Below are positions 58,701-64,000 of a stretch of DNA of 64,000 nt, in pieces. Below the pieces are notes generated by a model. The model made no database searches, had not been told where the DNA came from, and worked only from the letters and a program-made list of their open reading frames with translations. The position numbers were made by a program, and so were the translations under genes. The DNA comes from Serinus canaria (taxonomy: Eukaryota; Chordata; Aves; Passeriformes; Fringillidae): positions 100,483,990-100,547,989 of the forward strand of contig NC_066315.1 of NCBI RefSeq assembly GCF_022539315.1, written 5' to 3'. Positions within the stretch are counted from its first letter, which is position 1, and every line of letters begins with the position of its first letter.

Positions 58701-61700
58701 CTGCTCAGGCCCAGAAGCATGGGGCATCTAACACAGGAACAAATAAACTGGATTGAGAGAGCAGGAAGAGTCAGGGCTAACAAGACAGGACTTGGAGCAG
58801 AGCTCAAGCATTTGCACTCACGAAGATGAACACCTTCCACATGCAGCCACCTCACTGCCCAGCAGCAATAATTTACTGGAGGAAGTAGTTTAGGAGCGGG
58901 CTTGAGGACACTTGCATGGCAGCATACTAAAGAGAGCTGTTCAACTGCATCTCCGTAGCTCCTACACCTGTGGCTGTCAGGCCCTGGACAATTAGGCAGG
59001 CATCCTGCTCCTGCTCGCCCACTGACAAGCTGGAACCATCCCTTCTCAGAGAGCTCTGTAATCAACAAAGCCTTCCTTCCAAACTGACTCACTCCCACCC
59101 TGCTGCTGCCCCAGATTTCCCCTTTGCCCTTCTCTCACTGATGTCTCCTCCAACAGCTACAAATCCCATAACCATCATCTTGTAGAGCACTACTCCTGGC
59201 TGCTCCAAATCACTTCTGTGACACCCACAGAGAGTTTTGAAAACCCCAAGATTCTCTGGAGGAAGAAGAAATGAAATGCAGACACCCAAATCCTGTTTTG
59301 TTAGGTTAATGCTAAAAACTAGAGGCCAGGCTCCCTCCTGGCAATGTGGGGTTATATCCAGGAGCCAATAACCTACTCCCCATCTTTAGTACAATGGCTA
59401 CAGGCACTCACTGGCCCTGGAGTACTGCACTGCCCTGTAGGGCTGGCAGAGTGGACCACAGCTCTGGTTTCTCTATTCCTCTTCATCATCTTCCCACTTA
59501 GACCCTCTATAGCCAAATGGGTCCAGAGCTTGTGGAGAAGCTGCCTTTGCAAACGTTGCACCAGCTGCCATTTTTTCCCACTGGGAAATTCTGAATAGGC
59601 AGAAACAGACCAAGCCCAGACCCTCTGCACAGCCTGAAGCCAAACTGTGATCCTCCTGTCTGATCCAGAGGTGCAGTCTAGGGCTGTGTTCAGAAGTGGA
59701 GAGAGATTTGGGTTTACATACCAATTTAATCCATATTTCTAACAAGGATAAGAACTTGTCTTGGGACCAAGACATGCCAGACTTGACTGATTATCAAGGG
59801 ATCTATGGCATACAATGCAGATTAACCAGTTCCAGGACCTACTGAAAAAAACAACTGTCAAGATTTCTTTTGCTAGATCTGAGAATGTATTTTTGAACTG
59901 CCATCTAGCTTTCAAGCAGATCAGACAATTAATGCCTCCATTTGTTCACAGACAGGTATGGAGTTTCCCTGTTCTAGAAATGTCAACTTCTTGAGGAGAT
60001 TCATCATCTGAAGGATTCCTCTCTTTTGGGAAAACAGTGTCAATCCCCATGGTAAATGAGATGTCTGTGATCAGAAGTAGAAGGTTTTCTAAGACTATGC
60101 CCTCTTAAAATGGAGGGAGCATATCACTAATTACTAAGTGACTATAACTACAGACACATCTCCCTAAGTGCTACCACTGCCACCCCATCATTTTAATGAA
60201 TCTACGGAGTAATTGCATACTCTTAGTAACACAGAGCTGCATTATAGGTTTCTTTTCCTGTCTTAAAAAAAAAAAAAATCAAACAATTGCCTTACAAAAT
60301 CTCCAGTAAGTTTTAATGTTACAAAACATCAATAAATTATGGACATGTGGAATCTCATACCACAAGACGCTTAATCTCTATAAAATTACAACATTTTCTG
60401 CTGGAGAAGAAAACAAGCAAAGACACATCCACATATTCTACCACAGACTCCTCATGTTTGTACAAACCACATTTATTTTTGTCACTATGCCATTTTAAAA
60501 GTTGAAGGCAGGAATTCTGACCAAGAAAGGAGGAATGGTCACTGCCAAGTACTTTGGGTTGAACTCTCCAGTGCCCTGGCACTGCATCCTGGCAAGAACT
60601 ACTCCAGGGCAAGGTCCTCACTCCTGCTGGGCTAAGTGTCAACACAAATCAGAAAGAACTGGAGCGTCTATTTGTGTTTGGTTTTCAAATCTTCAACTCA
60701 CTTGGATGGGATGAAAGCAAACCCACTCTAAAAAGCCTTCATTCATGCAGCTTCTCTGAGTGCTTATGAGAGGTGGGCCTAAAAGCAGCCGAACTTGCAC
60801 CGGGTAGTTTGAGAGGTTTGACTTTTAAAAAGAAACGTGTGTACTGGAGTAGTGATGCTCTGCTGGTTACTGTCAGGAGAGGTGGTTCTGCTCTGCAGCG
60901 CTGCTTGTGCTTGCTTGGTGGGCACATCTTGCCGGGAAGCTCCCTCGGTGCCGGGCAGAGAGGGGCAGGCGCAGCCAAAGTGCAGAGCTAAGCACATTGC
61001 TGCTCCAGATGTGAAACGCACGCGCGAGTTCGCCAAAAAAGCGAAAGAAGAAAAAAAAAAAAAAGGGAATGGCAAAAAGGACGTTCCTGTAAGAAGTCGA
61101 GTCAAAGAAGCGCTGCTGAATCGGGCCAGGCAAGGAACTAAACAAAGCACCGAGCAGCACATCGGTGAGACGGGACGGAGCCCCGGGAGAAGGAGCCACC
61201 AGACACAGCGTCCCGGGACGGGCAGCGCTGCTTTTCTCCGGGCGGCTCCCCACCGCTGGAACGGGGCTCGGCGAGGCCACCGCCGCCTGTGACGAGCCCC
61301 CAGGGTGGGCAGCAAACCCCCCCACCAGGTACCTTCGGGGCTCTGGCACCAAAGGGAGACCTCCACGGGGCCACCGCCGCCGGGGGGGATCGGCTCTGCG
61401 CCGGCAACCCCGCGGCCGGGGGAGCGCTGGGGGAGACCCCCAAAAGAGAGCCGCTCACCGCCTCACCCAGCCCGCTACGCCCTTCTCACTTTTAAAAAGT
61501 TGAGAAACAAGACAAAAACAAGCTGGAAAGTCTCCCCCCGCCCCGCGGAGGCCGGTGCGCGGCTGCCAAGTTTCGGCGTGGAGGAATTTTCCGCGGCCGA
61601 GCCCCCCCGCCCCGCCCGGGACCGCCAGACGCGGCGCCCCCCGGGAAGCGGGACAGCGAGGCTGGAAGCGTTCCCCGGCTTAGCGAGCACCCCAGCACCC

Positions 61701-61811
61701 ACAGCCCCCACCTGCGAGGCGAGAGAGGAGGCAAAGAAAGGGGGAAGCGACCCCCCGGTCGCCCTTACTCACTCCAAGCAGACACACTTTCAGCTCGCGT
61801 ATCGCCATCAT
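4628..61811 (-). CDS. RAB31: RAB31 small GTPase, complete coding span (7 exons)
   Basis: This is a membrane-bound Rab GTPase of the Rab5/Rab22 group. From family knowledge, RAB31 works on trans-Golgi-to-endosome and early-endosome traffic. The exons 61773-61811, 34736-34815, 32552-32633, 22417-22488, 20452-20558, 16442-16551 and 4628-4725 join in phase to 195 residues. Visible motifs are the P-loop GDTGVGKS (13-20), switch I with T38, WDTAGQER (60-67, catalytic Gln65), NKCD (119-122), ETSAK (147-151) and the C-terminal RRCC double-cysteine geranylgeranylation signal (192-195). The start [13 protein letters not shown] and the segment [11 protein letters not shown] point to RAB31 rather than RAB22A. 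All introns are GT-AG. Length matches the family, and I see no frameshift or lost key residue. The tail just before RRCC differs from the mammalian tail I remember, as expected for the Rab hypervariable region. Confidence 0.96.
5745..5795. repeat. Short tandem duplication, ACATTTGTTTCTTAT unit
   Basis: Copies lie at 5745-5760 and 5767-5782, with a shorter third copy ending at 5795. This looks like local slippage duplication within intron 6. Confidence 0.8.
6382..6508. repeat. Combined direct and inverted repeat (hairpin)
   Basis: A 26-bp unit at 6382-6407 recurs at 6461-6486 with one difference. In addition, 6427-6448 is the exact reverse complement of 6487-6508 (22 bp), and 6452-6461 is that of 6471-6480 (10 bp), leaving a 9-base loop. 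The second block therefore looks like a copy of the first region made partly in reverse. Confidence 0.92.
6843..6881. repeat. 17-bp repeat, two copies
   Basis: CTTTCATTTTAGAAATG occurs at 6843-6859 and again at 6865-6881, 22 bp apart. The unit is itself partly palindromic. It lies in intron 6 with no known function. Confidence 0.85.
8131..8300 (-). mobile_element. CR1 retrotransposon 3' fragment
   Basis: It starts with the reverse complement of the CR1 3' tail (GAATGGCTTGGGTTGGAATG) and continues through the typical GAGCACTTCCAGGGATGGGG and CAACCTGTTCT segments. It is a 5'-truncated minus-strand copy. A 10-bp-arm palindrome at 8172-8193 has formed in it by local change. Confidence 0.9.
9561..9812 (-). 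mobile_element. CR1 retrotransposon 3' fragment (older type)
   Basis: It begins GAATCACAGAACATGCTGAG, followed by GTTGGAAGGGACCCACAAG, then TTCCAGTGCCCAAGCACTCT and a remnant of the AAGAATCTTTTCCTAATATC segment. These are CR1 3'-end hallmarks read on the minus strand. The copy is 5'-truncated and diverged. Confidence 0.88.
11740..11859 (+). mobile_element. CR1 retrotransposon 3' end
   Basis: It reads GGGCCTTGAGCAACCTGATC, then GGTGATCTTTAAGGTCACTT, then CCAACCCAAACCATTCTATT, ending in the degenerate octamer tail. This is a short 5'-truncated plus-strand copy in intron 6. Confidence 0.93.
11965..12066. promoter_or_regulatory. Isolated CpG-rich patch, possible regulatory element
   Basis: About eleven CpG dinucleotides fall in roughly 100 bp inside an otherwise CpG-poor, AT-rich intron. 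At its right edge is the palindrome TTACGTAA (12057-12064), a consensus site for PAR-bZIP/E4BP4 factors. No known repeat or exon is recognised. Regulatory function is inference only. Confidence 0.4.
14600..15912 (+). mobile_element. CR1 retrotransposon with reverse-transcriptase relic
   Basis: This is the longest CR1 copy here, in plus orientation and opposite to RAB31. At 14881-14919 it still reads [13 protein letters not shown], the conserved CR1 reverse-transcriptase block. The GATGACACCAAACTCAGAGC stretch near 15121 corresponds to the catalytic FADDTKL region. Downstream come the GGAGGCTGAGGAAACAGGGC-type 3' region and the final GGTCCCTTCCAGCCTGCAAG. Frames are broken by many changes, so it cannot be active. 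The left edge is approximate. Confidence 0.88.
16442..16551 (-). CDS. RAB31: RAB31 coding exon 6 (ETSAK motif)
   Basis: It completes Arg127 and encodes residues 128 to 163, beginning [18 protein letters not shown] and including ETSAK (147-151), the G5 motif, then the helix ending NIEELFQGI. It ends one base into Ser164 at the donor GTAAGT (16436-16441). The acceptor CAG (16552-16554) is preceded on the minus strand by a very long T-rich tract. Met131 and Val154 are Leu and Ile in the human protein as I recall it. Confidence 0.96.
16555..16619. repeat. A-rich low-complexity tract at the exon 6 acceptor
   Basis: On the gene strand this is an almost continuous T tract with several runs of 9 to 14 T that abuts the CAG acceptor of exon 6. 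It acts as an unusually long polypyrimidine tract. Confidence 0.9.
17225..17700 (-). mobile_element. CR1 retrotransposon, reverse-transcriptase fragment
   Basis: Read on the minus strand it contains the CR1 pieces [11 protein letters not shown] and [10 protein letters not shown] and the catalytic FADDTKL motif (17419-17439), in the correct order for a non-LTR reverse transcriptase. Frames are shifted between blocks, so it is a dead copy. It shares the orientation of RAB31. Confidence 0.88.
20452..20558 (-). CDS. RAB31: RAB31 coding exon 5 (NKCD guanine-binding motif)
   Basis: It encodes residues 92 to 126 and two bases of Arg127, starting [17 protein letters not shown] and running through [16 protein letters not shown] (119-122) is the G4 guanine-specificity motif. 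The acceptor is CAG at 20559-20561. The donor reads GTAATA, weaker than the other donors of this gene but still GT-AG. His95 is tyrosine in the human protein as I remember it. Confidence 0.95.
20559..22416 (-). other. RAB31: RAB31 intron 4
   Basis: A 1.86-kb intron with AT-rich unique sequence. I see no repeat element, RNA gene or coding signal in it. Confidence 0.9.
22417..22488 (-). CDS. RAB31: RAB31 coding exon 4 (switch II)
   Basis: The 72-bp phase-0 exon encodes residues 68 to 91, [15 protein letters not shown] followed by VIVYDITKQ. The MYYRG run is a conserved Rab switch II signature. The FHSL start separates RAB31 from RAB22A, which I recall as FRAL. The acceptor is CAG at 22489-22491 and the donor GTGAGA at 22411-22416. 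Because the length is a multiple of three, skipping this exon would keep frame but remove switch II. Confidence 0.96.
23934..24370 (-). mobile_element. Diverged CR1-like repeat, probably two pieces
   Basis: It starts with a decayed CR1 tail (about 23934) and contains CCAAATGCTTCTTAAACACT near 24049, close to the CR1 segment that describes the last nucleotides before the tail. From about 24130 another stretch with GCTTCATGATCACTGTGGCC and TCACTAAATGCCTGCAATGA resembles a more 5' CR1 part. Both are old and the edges are uncertain. Confidence 0.6.
30994..31013. repeat. (AC)n dinucleotide repeat
   Basis: About ten AC units in RAB31 intron 3, ending in ACTCAC. Short enough to be stable, but possibly polymorphic. 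Confidence 0.9.
32552..32633 (-). CDS. RAB31: RAB31 coding exon 3 (interswitch and DTAGQ motif)
   Basis: It completes Gly40 and encodes [17 protein letters not shown] and then [10 protein letters not shown], residues 41 to 67. This covers the interswitch beta strands and the start of switch II with catalytic Gln65. Acceptor CAG is at 32634-32636 and donor GTGAGT at 32546-32551. [11 protein letters not shown] is a RAB31-type interswitch; RAB22A, as I recall it, has a different residue run at this position. Confidence 0.96.
32634..34735 (-). other. RAB31: RAB31 intron 2
   Basis: A 2.1-kb AT-rich intron. I see no mobile element or coding signal. A small duplication of AAATGACAT occurs near 33358-33376. 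Confidence 0.9.
34736..34815 (-). CDS. RAB31: RAB31 coding exon 2 (P-loop and switch I)
   Basis: It encodes residues 14 to 39 plus two bases of Gly40: [13 protein letters not shown] and then the effector stretch [11 protein letters not shown]. It follows a CAG acceptor (34816-34818) and ends at the donor GTAAGT. K19 and S20 bind nucleotide phosphate and magnesium, and T38 is the switch I threonine. The 80-bp length gives a phase change that exon 3 restores exactly. Confidence 0.96.
36045..36108. repeat. 21-bp near-identical direct repeat
   Basis: CACATAACTATATATTAAAAA (with one T/C difference in the second copy) occurs at about 36045-36065 and 36089-36108. It looks like a local duplication in intron 1. 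Confidence 0.7.
37821..37882. repeat. 31-bp tandem duplication, two copies
   Basis: Units 37821-37851 and 37852-37882 lie head to tail and differ at a few bases. Each contains CTAATCTGTTTT followed by CTGTTTTGTTTT. The unit is pyrimidine-rich on the plus strand. Confidence 0.88.
42142..42159. repeat. Poly-A tract
   Basis: About eighteen A residues follow a GAA-rich run. Poly-A could mark the 3' end of an old retrocopy inserted in plus orientation, but I do not recognise the sequence upstream. Confidence 0.8.
43447..44443 (-). mobile_element. Solo LTR of an avian endogenous retrovirus
   Basis: The element has TG...CA ends (TGTGGTGGG at the left, ACTCCA at the right), is about 1 kb, and has no gag, pol or env sequence beside it, so it reads as a solo LTR. 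On the minus strand an AATAAA signal lies at 43627-43632, followed by the conserved GTCTGTTTTGCCCATGGCAG stretch, which sets the orientation. The middle holds degenerate tandem copies of a CCAGTGTGGGTCCTCCATGG-like unit. I know this LTR type from bird genomes but cannot give its Repbase name. I found no clean target-site duplication. Confidence 0.8.
45361..46140 (-). mobile_element. CR1 retrotransposon 3' part, about 780 bp
   Basis: It begins AGAATCACAGAATCATAGAA, the reverse complement of the CR1 octamer tail, and runs through the whole 3' region. On the minus strand the C-terminal end of the CR1 polymerase is still readable, for example [20 protein letters not shown] and LERVQ-type residues farther on. 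It is the best preserved CR1 coding relic here but is 5'-truncated. Confidence 0.94.
47229..47600. promoter_or_regulatory. GC-rich intronic patch with AP-1 motif
   Basis: The stretch is clearly richer in GC and CpG than the surrounding intron and begins with TGACTCA (47229-47235), a consensus AP-1 site. It contains several CpG-bearing blocks such as ACCCGCGGCAAG and CAAAGCGCGGGAGG. It matches no repeat I recognise. It could be an enhancer, an alternative promoter or an old insertion. Confidence 0.35.
47971..48140 (-). mobile_element. CR1 retrotransposon 3' fragment
   Basis: It shows CAGAATGGTTTGGGAATGAA, AACCTTAAAGATCATCTATT and CATCCAGCCTGGTCCTGCAC, the standard CR1 3' end on the minus strand, 5'-truncated after about 170 bp. 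Confidence 0.9.
48960..49497. repeat. Near-perfect 74-bp inverted repeat with 390-bp spacer
   Basis: The arm 48960-49033 is the reverse complement of 49424-49497, with one mismatch in 74 bases. Outside the arms a weaker match (ACAAATG at the left, CATTTGACA at the right) continues across a 6-base gap. The spacer (49034-49423) has no recognisable gene or repeat. In RAB31 pre-mRNA the arms would form a long duplex. Confidence 0.95.
50347..50365. repeat. (ATT)n microsatellite, short
   Basis: About six ATT units in RAB31 intron 1. Confidence 0.9.
51970..52096 (+). mobile_element. CR1 retrotransposon 3' end
   Basis: It reads GGGTTCAAGGCCCTGAGCAA, GATGATCTTTAAGGTCCCTT and CCAACCCAAACCATTCTTTG. 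This is a short plus-strand copy. Confidence 0.93.
55303..55398 (+). mobile_element. CR1 retrotransposon 3' end
   Basis: GATGATCTTTAAGGTCACTT followed by CCACCTCAAACCATTCCATC marks the CR1 end. Only about 95 bp remain. Confidence 0.9.
58150..58222 (+). mobile_element. Possible very short CR1 tail
   Basis: GGATGACCTATGAGCCTCTT followed by CCAATCCTACC and TCCTGTGATGC resembles a decayed CR1 3' end. It is weak and diverged. Confidence 0.4.
61773..61811 (-). CDS. RAB31: RAB31 coding exon 1 (start codon to residue 13)
   Basis: On the minus strand it reads [13 protein letters not shown], then the donor GTGAGT at 61767-61772. Two ATGs stand side by side (61809-61811 and 61806-61808). I chose the first because RAB31 proteins normally begin MM, and it gives residue numbers that put the P-loop serine at 20 and the catalytic glutamine at 65. 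The exon ends in phase 0 after the first glycine of the P-loop. It lies inside a CpG island. Confidence 0.95.
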
Positions 61812-62050
61812 CTGCCCGGGGCCCGGCCGCTCCGCATCCCCGGCGCGCCGCCGCTCCGCACTGCCCCGCCGAGGCGGCCCAGCCCCGCCGGGGCCGCCCC
61901 CGCCGCCGGTCACATGCGCCCGGCCCCGCCTCGCTGCTGCCCCCCGCTCCCAGCGTCGCCGGAGCCGGTCGGGAGCGGGCACGGAGCCCTCCGGGGCTGC
62001 CACCGTGCCCTGGGCTGAGCCCCGGCGCGGGCTGGTGAGCGGGGACAGCG
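61812..62050 (-). promoter_or_regulatory. RAB31: RAB31 5' UTR and core promoter region
   Basis: This is the stretch directly upstream of the start codon. It is very GC-rich with GC-box-like CCCCGCC runs (for example 61924-61930) and no TATA box, as expected of a CpG-island promoter with dispersed starts. TCACATG at 61910-61916 fits the E-box variant bound by MITF/TFE factors. A CR1 insertion begins at 62051, so the local promoter sequence ends there. The exact transcription start is not visible. Confidence 0.6.
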
Positions 62051-62490
62051 CAGAATCGTCAGAGATGGAAGGGAGCTCTGGAGACCATCTGGTCCAACCC
62101 TCCTGCCAAGGCAGGATCACCTGGAGCAGGTTACACAGGAGCGCAACCAGGTGGGGTTTGAATGTCTCCAGAGAGACATGGAGGTCCAGCGCTCTGACAC
62201 CCTCAGTGTGAAGTTCTTCCTCATGTAAAGGTGAAACTTCTTGTGTTTTAGTTTATGACCATTGCTCCTCATTCTGTCACTGGGAACGATTTAAAAGAGT
62301 CCGACACCATCCTCTTGGCACCCACCTTTGAGATACTTATATGTATTAATGAGATCTCCTTCAGTCTTTTCTGAGGCCCAGAGTCTCTCCTCATAAGAGA
62401 GAGACTACATACCCCTAATAATCTTTGTGTCCCTTCGCTGGACCCCCTCCTGGAACTCCTTGTCTTTCTTGTACTGCACGGTAAATATTT
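62051..62490 (-). mobile_element. CR1 retrotransposon beside the RAB31 promoter
   Basis: It begins CAGAATCGTCAGAGATGGAA, then CATCTGGTCCAACCCTCCTG, GTGAAGTTCTTCCTCATGTA and CTTCGCTGGACCCCCTCCTG, all CR1 3'-region landmarks read on the minus strand. Its 3' tail lies about 240 bp upstream of the start codon, in the same orientation as the gene. Being about 440 bp long, it is 5'-truncated. Confidence 0.92.
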
Positions 62491-63920
62491 GCTGTTGTGA
62501 GAAAAACAGTCTCTGTGAGAGACTGCATCCTGCAGGGGGCTGTCCATATGCTTAGTCCTACACACCATGTGCTGGGCTAGGCACGGGATGGGGACTGCTC
62601 TGGTTGTGAACCATCTGAATCCATCTTCTTTTTCTTTTCTTTTTTTTTTTTTTTTTTAAGCTTTTCCTGCTATGTGCAGAAATAATTGAAAGTAGTAACT
62701 CAATTTTTTACCCATTCCCTGTAATACACACCCAAATGGATTAAAATAGTCAACCTCAGGTTAGTAGTAGGGTTGCAGCCCACACATCACATACTGAATT
62801 TAAGTTAAGCTCATAAACTTAAGGCTGGTTCTCTGAAATCAATGAAGAAGTCATAACCACTCTACTCTTGGTATCCAAGGTTCTAGAATTTATGGTGGAT
62901 TGCCCACAATAACCCCAGGAAGGCAGAAGAGCATCATCCATCAGATATTTTAAATCAGAGCTTCTCTGTTCTGCTTACAGTTTTATTTTGGCGCTTGCTT
63001 TTTTTTTTTTTTTTTCCTCTGCACTAATTTATCAGGTAAAATTGCTAAAGGGATTTGTGGAAAATCTTGATTAGTCATTGTGAGATTACTGCCAGGTCAT
63101 TAGATGCTTCCTGGCTATAAACTGTTGTGGCATTCATTATAACACTAATTAGTTCCACACAGAGCCCTGCACTCACACCAGTAGGCTGGATGGAGATGTT
63201 TGCCCACTTCCAGAGATCCCAAATCCTAGGCCAAGGAAATGCCTGGAGCAGAGCAGTTGCTATCTCTGTGGAGGACAGCACAAAGTATTGCTAACAGAGT
63301 ATTCACAGCCTGTCAGGAGAGAGATTATCAAAAGAGAGAGATCAAAGGAGAGGCTCATCAGAGAGATGTTTTTGATTTAATTAAGCTTTTTTTTTATTTT
63401 TAGGAGAATTTAGCAGAGAAACAAAACACAGCAGGTTTTTTAGACAACCAGTAAAGAATATTGCAAGGATTCTGGCTGCTCATTGCCTTTCCACAAGAAT
63501 GCGTTATACACTAAAGTATAAGCACATGGGATACACTCCCTGATGTGGAAAAACTACAGTTCACACTCAGAACATTCAGTTTAAAGCAGCTTCTAATTAG
63601 TTTTACAAATTTCAGACAGTAATTAGTTCAACAAATTGACAGGAGATAGAAATTTTTGAGGTTTTACACCATCCCACTCCGTTCTTTTACAAAGAGTGTT
63701 GTGGTTCAGGATCACCTTTCCATAGATTCTTTTGGGGGTTTTGTGATGTTTTTAAAAATTTCTGTATCTTTCATGTATGCTATTAGTCATCTATCCCTTT
63801 CCTTTGGTCCAGATTTTGTAACTCTTGAAGTCTGGGACTTTTTTCATTACTGTATATGCAAAACATTCTGCCACTGGAATTAATTTCAGCAAGATGCACT
63901 GGAATTACATTTTCATACAA
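62491..63920. other. Upstream flank of RAB31
   Basis: AT-rich sequence with T tracts at about 62626-62657 and 62999-63015. I see no exon of a neighbouring gene and no other repeat family. Confidence 0.7.
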
Positions 63921-64000
63921 TCAGAGAATCATAGAATGGCTTGTGTTGGAATGGTCCTGAAAGATCAGCTAGTCCCAAGCCCCACTGCCATGGGCAGGGG
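63921..64000 (-). mobile_element. CR1 retrotransposon, cut by the window edge
   Basis: It begins TCAGAGAATCATAGAATGGC and reaches the CACTGCCATGGGCAGGGG segment at the last base, a CR1 3' end on the minus strand. The rest continues beyond the window. Confidence 0.95.

Larger units (their letters stand above)
34816..61772 (-). other. RAB31: RAB31 intron 1
   Basis: The 27-kb first intron runs from donor GTGAGT (61767-61772) to acceptor CAG (34816-34818). Left to right it contains two short tandem duplications (36045-36108, 37821-37882), an unusually long but non-conserved-looking ORF at 41655-42404, an LTR (43447-44443), CR1 copies near 45361, 47971, 51970 and 55303, a GC-rich patch (47229-47600), a 74-bp inverted repeat (48960-49497), and the downstream half of the CpG island. 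No other gene is visible. Confidence 0.9.
60880..62050. other. RAB31: CpG island over the RAB31 start
   Basis: GC and CpG content rise sharply here, densest at about 61150-62000, after tens of kilobases of AT-rich intron. The island covers exon 1, the 5' UTR and the first part of intron 1. This is the usual promoter type for a widely expressed Rab gene. The edges are judged by eye. Confidence 0.85.

Noticed and set aside
60779..61366. Long minus-strand open frames in the CpG island (up to 195 codons)
   Set aside because: They lie in intron 1 of RAB31, overlap in several frames and have no recognisable domain. They reflect low stop-codon density.
4628..61811. Assignment to RAB22A instead of RAB31
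   Set aside because: The N-terminus MMAIRELK, the interswitch [20 protein letters not shown] and the PPLDPHEN linker all fit RAB31. RAB22A, as I recall it, differs at each of these places.
61305..62018. A 237-codon open frame on the plus strand over the CpG island, antisense to RAB31 exon 1
   Set aside because: Its predicted protein is low-complexity Pro/Arg/Ala, as expected when stop codons are rare in very GC-rich DNA. There is no domain or splice support. An antisense non-coding transcript remains possible but is not visible in sequence.
62491..63920. A neighbouring gene upstream (PPP4R1 lies near RAB31 in mammals)
   Set aside because: No exon with matching coding sequence or splice sites is visible in this short flank.

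Overview
This window is vertebrate nuclear DNA, almost certainly from a bird. The evidence is the repeat content: at least a dozen CR1 non-LTR retrotransposon copies in both orientations, many with the typical avian 3' tail, plus one avian-type endogenous-retrovirus LTR. The unique sequence is AT-rich and intron-like, with one strong CpG island near the right end. There is nothing bacterial in it, and nearly all short open reading frames are chance. I cannot name the species. The LTR resembles a type I associate with songbirds and other Neoaves more than with chicken, but that is from memory.

The window carries one gene, RAB31 (a small GTPase of the Rab5/Rab22 group), on the minus strand with its complete coding sequence. 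I rebuilt seven coding exons by hand: 61773-61811, 34736-34815, 32552-32633, 22417-22488, 20452-20558, 16442-16551 and 4628-4725. Their lengths (39+80+82+72+107+110+98 = 588 bp) give a 195-residue protein plus stop. Every junction is GT-AG and in phase. All Rab GTPase motifs are intact and the protein ends in a double-cysteine prenylation signal.

Layout from right to left (5' to 3' of the gene): upstream flank with a CR1 at 63921-64000, a quiet stretch, then a CR1 at 62051-62490 lying against the promoter; CpG-island promoter, 5' UTR and exon 1 (about 60880-62050); a 27-kb intron 1 holding a near-perfect 74-bp inverted repeat (48960-49497), a GC-rich patch (47229-47600), the LTR (43447-44443) and several CR1s; exons 2 and 3; a 10-kb intron 3; exons 4, 5 and 6; an 11.7-kb intron 6 with a CR1 reverse-transcriptase relic, an isolated CpG-rich patch and a hairpin rearrangement; then exon 7 and a probable long 3' UTR running toward about position 500.

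I found no second protein gene, tRNA, rRNA, CRISPR array or previously undescribed multi-gene system. The best leads are structural: the long inverted repeat in intron 1, the direct-plus-inverted repeat at 6382-6508, oppositely oriented CR1 relics either side of exon 6, and two isolated GC-rich intronic patches that may be regulatory.
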